From Paenibacillus tepidiphilus (lineage in GTDB: Bacteria > Bacillota > Bacilli > Paenibacillales > Paenibacillaceae): a stretch of DNA of 64,000 nucleotides. How positions within the stretch are numbered: the first letter of the stretch is position 1; every line of letters begins with the position of its first letter. The DNA is taken from assembly GCF_008635795.1 (NCBI RefSeq), contig NZ_VWRQ01000016.1:100264-164263 (forward strand). Direction: 5' to 3'. A program made the translations under genes and the position numbers. The notes under the pieces were generated by a model. That model was not told the origin of the DNA, searched no databases, and worked only from the letters and a program-made list of their open reading frames with translations. This document shows positions 59,501 through 64,000 of the stretch, piece after piece.

Positions 59501-60981
59501 ACCGTTGGAGTAGTGGTGAGTGTATATTTGCCTTTGAGCTCTACCCATTCTGAATTGGTAACGGTTGCATTTTGTGAAACGTTCGCAAAACCGCTGTCAG
59601 CATACTGAACACTAATGCGAAGCGTTGTAGGCGCTTCACCAGGCGCCATTTTCACCCAAGCTGACAGCTCATATTCGTGATTCTTTGCCATTTTTCCGGT
59701 AGCACTAACTAAGGCTGCATCATATTGTGCAGTAGTAGTAACAATCAAGCCTTGTTTTCCGTTAGGCGTATGGTTAGCATCTGGGGAAAGCTTCACAGTT
59801 TCTTTGCCATTCCGGGGAACGAAGCCATCTAAGCCATTCTCAAAGTCTGCAGAGATGCCTGTCTTATCTACAACCTCCGGTGAGGTTTGGCCAGGGGTCA
59901 CATCGGTGATGATGACTTCATCAATGTATATGTCCGAGGTCAAAGTATTGCCCGATGGTTCAACAAAAATAATGACTTCCTTGGTTTGAGATGGAATTTC
60001 ATAGCCTTTCGTTTCAAATAACGTCCAATCTGAAGCGTTTACTTTATGGTCGCCGATGATCCAAGGATACTTGTTGGTTGCTAAATCGGAATCAATCTTG
60101 GAACCAAGATGGAAAATGCCTTCACCTGAACCGAGTCTAACCTTAAGGGAAATGTCGTACTTACGGTCGGATTTCATCTTGTCAGTCAGCACGAGAGCAG
60201 GAACTGCTTTTTCATCGGCCCGATTGGAAAACTTTAATGATTTCGTGCCATGGGAGGCTAGTTCGTCAACGACCGAAGTGATACCGTTGGATCCCCAACC
60301 CAGCTTACTCCAACCACCGGTGTTTCCGTCCTCAAAACTTTGATTAAGGACTTCAGTAGTCTGGGCAGGTGCTTCTGCCTGGGTGACAGTGATTTCTCCA
60401 ATGTAGAAGGGAACCTTGTTACCTGCATCATCAGACTTGATTCGCAGCGCTGTGTGCTCAACACTGGTAACGGAAAGAGCGGCGGATAGTGTGATGCCTT
60501 GCCCCGCTTTGAAATCAGAGGAGCCGATTCCGGTGTAACTCTCTTTTTTGTCAGGGTCCGTTGAACCTTTATTGCTTACAACTTCCAGGACGGCTTTGCC
60601 GGCTGCTGGCGGGTTAGCATTATCATCAACATATACGGAAGCGGTTACAGTATACTCCTGGCCAACTTTCAAGCCCATATCTCCGAAGGCGATATCTACG
60701 CCATCCCATTGATTGGAGCGGGTATTTACATATAAAGCTGCTCCATCGCTATTTCCATCAAACGTCTTGCCATTTACAATCGTCAGGTTTGGACTGCCTG
60801 ATTGGGTTATATCTGTGTCGTCATTTAGCGATTGTACATCCTTAAATGTTTCCTGATATACAGTTTTCGAGTTAGCTGCCGCCAGATCTGCTGCGTTGAC
60901 TGCCGGAGCCATCAAGCCGATCGGAAGAAGCAAGGCCGTTGCGAGTAACCCGGAAACAACCTGCTTAAACGATTTCCTCAT
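56554..60981 (-). CDS. modular cell-surface endo-1,4-beta-xylanase (GH10)
   Basis: This 1475-residue secreted protein has a signal peptide (about 1-30, ending AVNAA). Three CBM22-like xylan-binding modules follow (about 40-200, 210-360 and 375-535), then a GH10 catalytic domain (about 545-900). The acid/base Glu664 is in WDVVNEA and the nucleophile Glu787 in SVTELDIM. A CBM9-like module (about 915-1110), a Gly/Asn/Ser linker, a beta-rich spacer (about 1130-1300) and three SLH modules to the C-terminus (about 1300-1475, with TRADF and TRAEAAM) complete it. It is the architecture of the large wall-bound xylanases of Paenibacillus. The start has GAAGGAGAT 6 nt upstream on the minus strand. A cre-like site and an extended -10 box precede it. 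It probably supplies oligosaccharides to the importer at 51721-55290. Confidence 0.95.
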   Translation of the reverse strand: MRKSFKQVVSGLLATALLLPIGLMAPAVNAADLAAANSKTVYQETFKDVQSLNDDTDITQSGSPNLTIVNGKTFDGNSDGAALYVNTRSNQWDGVDIAFGDMGLKVGQEYTVTASVYVDDNANPPAAGKAVLEVVSNKGSTDPDKKESYTGIGSSDFKAGQGITLSAALSVTSVEHTALRIKSDDAGNKVPFYIGEITVTQAEAPAQTTEVLNQSFEDGNTGGWSKLGWGSNGITSVVDELASHGTKSLKFSNRADEKAVPALVLTDKMKSDRKYDISLKVRLGSGEGIFHLGSKIDSDLATNKYPWIIGDHKVNASDWTLFETKGYEIPSQTKEVIIFVEPSGNTLTSDIYIDEVIITDVTPGQTSPEVVDKTGISADFENGLDGFVPRNGKETVKLSPDANHTPNGKQGLIVTTTAQYDAALVSATGKMAKNHEYELSAWVKMAPGEAPTTLRISVQYADSGFANVSQNATVTNSEWVELKGKYTLTTTPTVLNAYIETANDDGGNRTFYLDDFVLKYLGPVAAAPPIQENLPNLKDLYKDEFLIGNIVNPATFDETRLKLLTKHHNVVTFENDMKPDYAYDTNRQFDFTAEDALVKRVQDANLDLVGHVLVWHAQSPSWLHTAADGKPLSREEALVNLRTHVKTVVEHFGDQVISWDVVNEAMNDNPANPTDWKNALRNSGWLQAIGPDFIEEAFLAAKEVIDSNGWDIKLYYNDYNDDNQNKSTAIYSMVKEINEKYAAAHPGKKLIDGIGMQSHYNLGTRLDNVKSSLERFISLGVEISVTELDIMAGTNSTITAKEAKQQAYLFAQLMDLYKKNSEHIARVTYWGLNDSTSWRAEQNPTLFDKDFQAKEAFYAVTDPEKFIAENPPKELEYKQSSAYYGTPAIDGSVDSVWSNAPEMKLETKQIAWSGATGTAKALWDDNNLYVLVQVKDDKLDKSNPNAWEQDSVEVFVDENNGKTSSFQDDDGQYRVNFENAASFNPEEIAAGFESKVSVSGTNYTVEMKIPFKKAKPANNAKIGFDAQINDAKDGSRISANAWNDASGQGYQDPSVFGELTLTGKPSPGNNNGGDSGGTGTPPSGTVQNNNGVVSIQPAVKFENGTATATVSSASLNKAIDQTSPGANGKKQVAIEIPKQVNAQSYVVQLPASHLQSNSNIEFILKTDNAELIIPSNMLSNMTGQADQVSIQMNKIPGDSLNTEVRGKVGSRPIIELSVKAGDKVIAWNNPAAPVTVSIPYTAAAQELANADQIVILTIDSQGQATAVPSGRYDAKSGSVVFKTTHFSTYAVAYVTPSFTDMQNIQWAKQAVEAMAARGVITGISEDSFAPAASITRADFITLLVRALELKGSSTNAATFSDVQPTAYYAQAVAIARELGIASGFEDNTFKPGSSITRQDMMVLTAKALKAAGKPSAGSGNLASYSDAASLSTYAIDSAAFLIGSGIVNGKNDKIAPADSLTRAEAAMILYRIWKM

Positions 60982-61010
60982 TAATACATCTCCTTCAGCG
61001 AGTTTTGTTA

Positions 61011-61024
61011 TAAAGCGCTTACAT
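61011..61024 (-). promoter_or_regulatory. cre-like site before the xylanase gene
   Basis: On the minus strand the bases read TGTAAGCGCTTTAT, with the AAGCGCTT core of cre and two mismatches at one outer end. It lies between the -10 box and the start codon, where CcpA would block transcription. Confidence 0.6.
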
Positions 61025-61056
61025 ATTTGCTAGACACTCACCTCCTTCTAGCCCGG

Positions 61057-61065
61057 ATTATAGCA
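61057..61065 (-). promoter_or_regulatory. extended -10 promoter of the xylanase gene
   Basis: On the minus strand the bases read TGCTATAAT, a perfect extended -10 box, about 75 nt before the xylanase start codon. No clear -35 box is seen. Confidence 0.5.
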
Positions 61066-61498
61066 TTGGACTTTAGGAACTTAATACTCTCAAATTAAAG
61101 GAGAATCCTCGTTTTTTTTAGTAATAAACTAAAGAACAATATATATCTATCTCGCCAAGAGGTAGTTGATAGGATGAAATAAATGCAATCATATCCATGA
61201 TTCGACAATATGTCTTGACATTCTTGTGGTACTATATTACTGATTTGTAAGTTTAGCCTTGCGTTTATATCAGGATTTGCAAGAACACGAAGCTTATCAG
61301 GTAAAAAAATAAATCTAGAAAAGGATGATGCTGAAACTTTGTTATAGTTGTTGTTTTCAGTTTTGGGGGATGTGCAAGATGAAATATTCACGATTTTTAT
61401 TATTTGGAGGAGCCCCTATTTTTCAGGAAAAACATTGAGCGCTTTGTTATTGCGATATTAATTTTAGGATGACTACTCTTAAGTAAAGGAAGTAGACT
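61066..61498 (+). other. AT-rich region between xylanase and orphan gene
   Basis: This gap of about 430 bases is low in G+C. It holds a TTGACA at 61215-61220 without a good -10 at the right distance and a very small open frame at 61379-61438. No structured RNA or tRNA is seen. Confidence 0.4.
61379..61438 (+). CDS. doubtful 19-codon ORF upstream of the orphan gene
   Basis: The frame ATG...TGA encodes a peptide that begins MKYSRFLLFGGAP and ends QEKH, with GGGGGA 9 nt upstream. It lies 60 nt before the BtrH-like gene. A peptide substrate or leader peptide is conceivable, but the length gives no statistical support. Confidence 0.15.
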   Translation: MKYSRFLLFGGAPIFQEKH

Positions 61499-62488
61499 AT
61501 GAAAACTATTCTCCCAGTTACATATCCTCCAATAACATCATTCCCACATATCGCTAACATATTGTCTTTTTTATGGGTAAATGAGGATAAAGTACTCCCC
61601 TGGCTATGCGATCGATATTTACAATTAACAATTAGGCCATATCATCCTATGACACGGGCAGATTTTTATGAACAGGCGGATACAGATAATTACATTATTC
61701 CTGGGTACTCTTGTCCATTTTTTGGCTGGTTAAGAAACAACCAAACTACAGCACATTTTGTTAAATTTACAGATTATATAGAATATCAAATAAACCAGGG
61801 ATATTATTTAGATGCGTGCCTTGACAATTTCTACTTAAGATGTTCCTTGAGTTTCGAAAAAGAACATTTTATACATACAACATTTATATATGGTTTTGAT
61901 AACGAAAAAGAATTGATATATATTTCAGATTTTTATGATAACGGTAAATATGTAAGGGAAACAGCAAGCTATGAAGAGATTAATAAAAGTATTGAGGGCA
62001 TTGATTATCTAATCAATCTTTATAAATATCAAGATTTTAATTATATTTTCAATATTAATCTATTGAAAACGTTTATTGAGGATTATATAAATTGCAGAGA
62101 TAGTTTAAAGAAGTTTGAATTTTCATGTGCAAGTTATAATAGAGATAATTTATATGGCTTAAATTTTTATGATTATATTATTGATGTTTTTTGCAAGGAG
62201 AATAAACTTGACTTAAGGCCTTTTCATATAATATATGATCAGAAGGTCATGATGAGGATTCGCTTGGGTTATTTATTTAAATTAAATATTTTTGATAATA
62301 AAGTAATTCTCGAATTGAAGGAAAGAAATGATGTGATAATTAAAAATTCAATTATATTACGAAATTTGGCTATAAAATATAATCTTACTTATGATAACCG
62401 CTTAATACACAAAATTATTGACAAGTGCAATTCAATAAAAATATCTGATCAAGATTTAATGATGGATTTATTAAATTGTTTAAAATAA
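61499..62488 (+). CDS. orphan low-GC protein, possibly BtrH N-terminal-like
   Basis: This 329-residue protein is rich in Ile, Asn, Tyr, Lys and Asp, as expected from its very low G+C, and has no signal peptide or membrane segment. The first 150 residues (PPITSFPH, CLDNFYL, HTTFIYGFD, YISDFYDNGKY) remind me of Paenibacillus and Brevibacillus proteins related to the N-terminal domain of butirosin protein BtrH, often found near peptide-antibiotic genes. A Cys and a His are available for thiol-type chemistry, but I cannot confirm a catalytic site. AAAGGAAG lies before the ATG. Composition and position between sigK fragments suggest horizontal acquisition. Confidence 0.7.
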   Translation: MKTILPVTYPPITSFPHIANILSFLWVNEDKVLPWLCDRYLQLTIRPYHPMTRADFYEQADTDNYIIPGYSCPFFGWLRNNQTTAHFVKFTDYIEYQINQGYYLDACLDNFYLRCSLSFEKEHFIHTTFIYGFDNEKELIYISDFYDNGKYVRETASYEEINKSIEGIDYLINLYKYQDFNYIFNINLLKTFIEDYINCRDSLKKFEFSCASYNRDNLYGLNFYDYIIDVFCKENKLDLRPFHIIYDQKVMMRIRLGYLFKLNIFDNKVILELKERNDVIIKNSIILRNLAIKYNLTYDNRLIHKIIDKCNSIKISDQDLMMDLLNCLK

Positions 62489-62616
62489 TGAATTTTCTAA
62501 ATGTTTGGAAGAGTCAGTTTTAATAATATAATAACTATAAATAACTTGAGTGTTGCCAAAAATATGCTGTTGAGTCAACAGAGTCAAAGCTATAAATCTA
62601 CATGGTGCGTCTACAG

Positions 62617-62747
62617 TTGGCTCCGAGAGCGATATTGTCATAGAGGGAGACGAAAGGAGCTGGGGATTAGCCGCAGTTATGTGGTCGCGCATGGAGAAAA
62701 GGTCGCTCATGAAGCGGTATCATGAATTTTATAAGGCGAAGCGATAA
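62617..62747 (+). pseudogene. decayed sigK remnant with internal deletion and frameshift
   Basis: TTGGCTCCGAGAGCGAT and the following bases (62617-62646) match the LGSETDDVIKE part of the intact sigK gene. The sequence then jumps to KELGISRSYV (62650 on). After a one-base insertion near 62681 it continues in another frame as SRMEKRSLMKRYHEFYKAKR and stop. The portion missing between the two parts corresponds to the fragment found at 56392-56475. It cannot make a functional sigma factor. Confidence 0.85.
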
Positions 62748-62764
62748 ATAAAGGGCTTAGAGAT

Positions 62765-62816
62765 AATAACCTGTAGGAAATGAGGCCTCAGTGTCTTATT
62801 CCTATAGGTTATTTTT
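62765..62816 (+). terminator. terminator after the sigK remnant
   Basis: AATAACCTGTAGGAA and TTCCTATAGGTTATT form a stem followed by TTTATGG. It resembles the terminator of intact sigK (same AGGTTATTTT end), so it was carried along with the duplicated gene. Confidence 0.65.
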
Positions 62817-63337
62817 ATGGAAAAGTATACATTATGAAGATAGGGAAACTGGTACCGTGAATTCTTCAGGTTAAATTGATGAGAAGGAGGAGCATTTGAA
62901 GCAATGAGGATGTCATCCTTATTATTGTTTAATTGTTGAGAGAGTGCTCCGGCAAATGATTTGTTTAGGATGCTAAATAATTTATGAATAAAGGAGAAGC
63001 TTTTCTTTGATAGTGATGAAGAAGCTTACAATTGAAGGGAAACTAAAATACGCTCGAGAACATATAAGTGACATGCCTTTTAGGGAGAGCTATTTTAAAG
63101 CAATTGTATCGGACGATTTTCATGAGACCTAAGACGATATAAGCGAATCGCTTGAAGATGGATAGTACAATCAAATAGAATTGAAATCAGCAACACGTGG
63201 AAACACAGAAGATCAATCATGAATGAAACAAGGTTTGTTATGGAAAAACTTATATATTGCACAATTGTTGAGCAACATGATATATTAACTGTCCGGTCGT
63301 TGAAATAAATAAAACGACGGATGGTAATATTTATAGC
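62817..63337 (+). other. non-coding region upstream of the rRNA promoters
   Basis: AT-rich. A GAAGGAGGAG at about 62882 looks like a ribosome site but leads only to a three-codon frame. No tRNA, riboswitch or convincing ORF is seen. A minus-strand open frame (63559-63095) overlaps the rRNA promoters and leader and is taken as chance. Confidence 0.4.
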
Positions 63338-63367
63338 TTGCATCATAATTTGAATACGTGATATATT
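63338..63367 (+). promoter_or_regulatory. putative rRNA promoter P1
   Basis: TTGCAT (63338-63343) and TATATT (63362-63367) with an 18-nt spacer, upstream of the better P2. Tandem promoters are usual for Firmicute rRNA operons. Confidence 0.4.
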
Positions 63368-63447
63368 ATTATTCCGGCCGCATTGAAGCGGTTTGGATGA
63401 AACGAAGTTTCGATTCAGAAGGAAGAACTTAAGGAAAAAAATAGTTC

Positions 63448-63476
63448 TTGCCACACCGAAAGAAATGAGATATAAT
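63448..63476 (+). promoter_or_regulatory. rRNA promoter P2
   Basis: TTGCCA (63448-63453) and a perfect TATAAT (63471-63476) with a 17-nt spacer, about 150 nt before the mature 16S end. Confidence 0.75.
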
Positions 63477-63516
63477 CTAATTCTGGTCGCTAAACGGCCA
63501 TGAAAGATTACGAAGG

Positions 63517-63533
63517 TTGATCTTTGAAAACTG
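63517..63533 (+). promoter_or_regulatory. boxA-like antitermination element in the rRNA leader
   Basis: TTGATCTTTGAAAACTG matches the boxA-containing leader motif common before Bacillus and Paenibacillus 16S genes. Hairpins (for example 63551-63571) follow, as expected for processing. Confidence 0.6.
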
Positions 63534-63627
63534 AACAACGAGTGAGTATCGGAAATCACCTCGGTGATTCCAAAAATGAGAATTTATTCTCGTCAGTTTC
63601 AAAATGAGCTATCGCTCTTTCAATACC

Positions 63628-64000
<373 letters not shown>

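Noticed and set aside
61095..61391. Minus-strand frame of 98 codons upstream of the xylanase
   Set aside because: No ribosome site or family pattern is seen, and it lies in AT-rich DNA.
63095..63559. Minus-strand frame of 154 codons
   Set aside because: It crosses the rRNA promoters and boxA leader. It is judged to be chance in AT-rich DNA.

Overview
The window is a piece of a Paenibacillus-like (Firmicutes, endospore-forming) chromosome. The basis is the 5' part of a Paenibacillus-type 16S rRNA gene at the right end, a sigma-K gene, a GH10 xylanase anchored by SLH modules, LplB/YtcP-type sugar transport genes, and the use of TTG/GTG starts with strong AGGAGG ribosome sites.

Layout. 1-3408: ordinary single genes (the 3' end of an unidentified gene, two small membrane proteins, a zinc-ribbon protein, a serine beta-lactamase-family hydrolase). 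3409-4059: AT-rich intergenic region ending in a good sigma-A-type promoter (3997-4025). 4060-42552: a one-directional biosynthetic gene cluster of about 38 kb. It has two cis-AT PKS proteins (KS-AT-DH-KR-ACP; KS-AT-ACP), an NRPS C-A-T-E predicted to load D-Phe, and a 3432-residue NRPS (C, degenerate A remnant, acyl-AMP-ligase-like A, KR, T, C, A, N-methyltransferase, T). An unusual terminal block follows: a C domain fused to an FkbH-N-terminal-like domain, a free ACP, a thiamine-dependent E1 alpha/E1 beta pair, a lipoyl E2 acyltransferase, and a protein joining a degenerate FkbH/HAD domain to a T domain and a terminal reductase. A membrane protein, a type II thioesterase, a three-gene ABC exporter and a Sfp-type phosphopantetheinyl transferase complete the set. 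42586-45649: a fumarate reductase/succinate dehydrogenase-like operon in the same direction whose flavoprotein has Gln where the FAD-linking His is expected. 45774-48609: a methyltransferase and two secreted or lipoprotein genes on the minus strand. 48610-61080: a regulator of the AraC type with a membrane sensor, an LplB/YtcP/solute-binding ABC importer, sigK, and a minus-strand modular xylanase. cre-like sites lie upstream of the regulator, the importer and the xylanase. 61499-62747: a low-GC orphan gene and decayed sigK fragments. 63338-64000: tandem promoters, leader and the start of a 16S rRNA gene.

How it may work (inference). The PKS proteins build a short beta-keto acyl chain that passes to D-Phe, then to an alpha-hydroxy-type unit made by the ligase-KR module, then to an N-methylated Ser-like residue. 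The chain then meets the split terminal block. There the E1/E2 complex probably puts a short ketose- or 2-oxoacid-derived acyl unit on a carrier protein, and the reductase releases an aldehyde or alcohol. This pairing of E1/E2, free ACP and two FkbH-like partial domains is the most interesting part of the window. I do not recognise the product, and I cannot run the searches needed to prove novelty.
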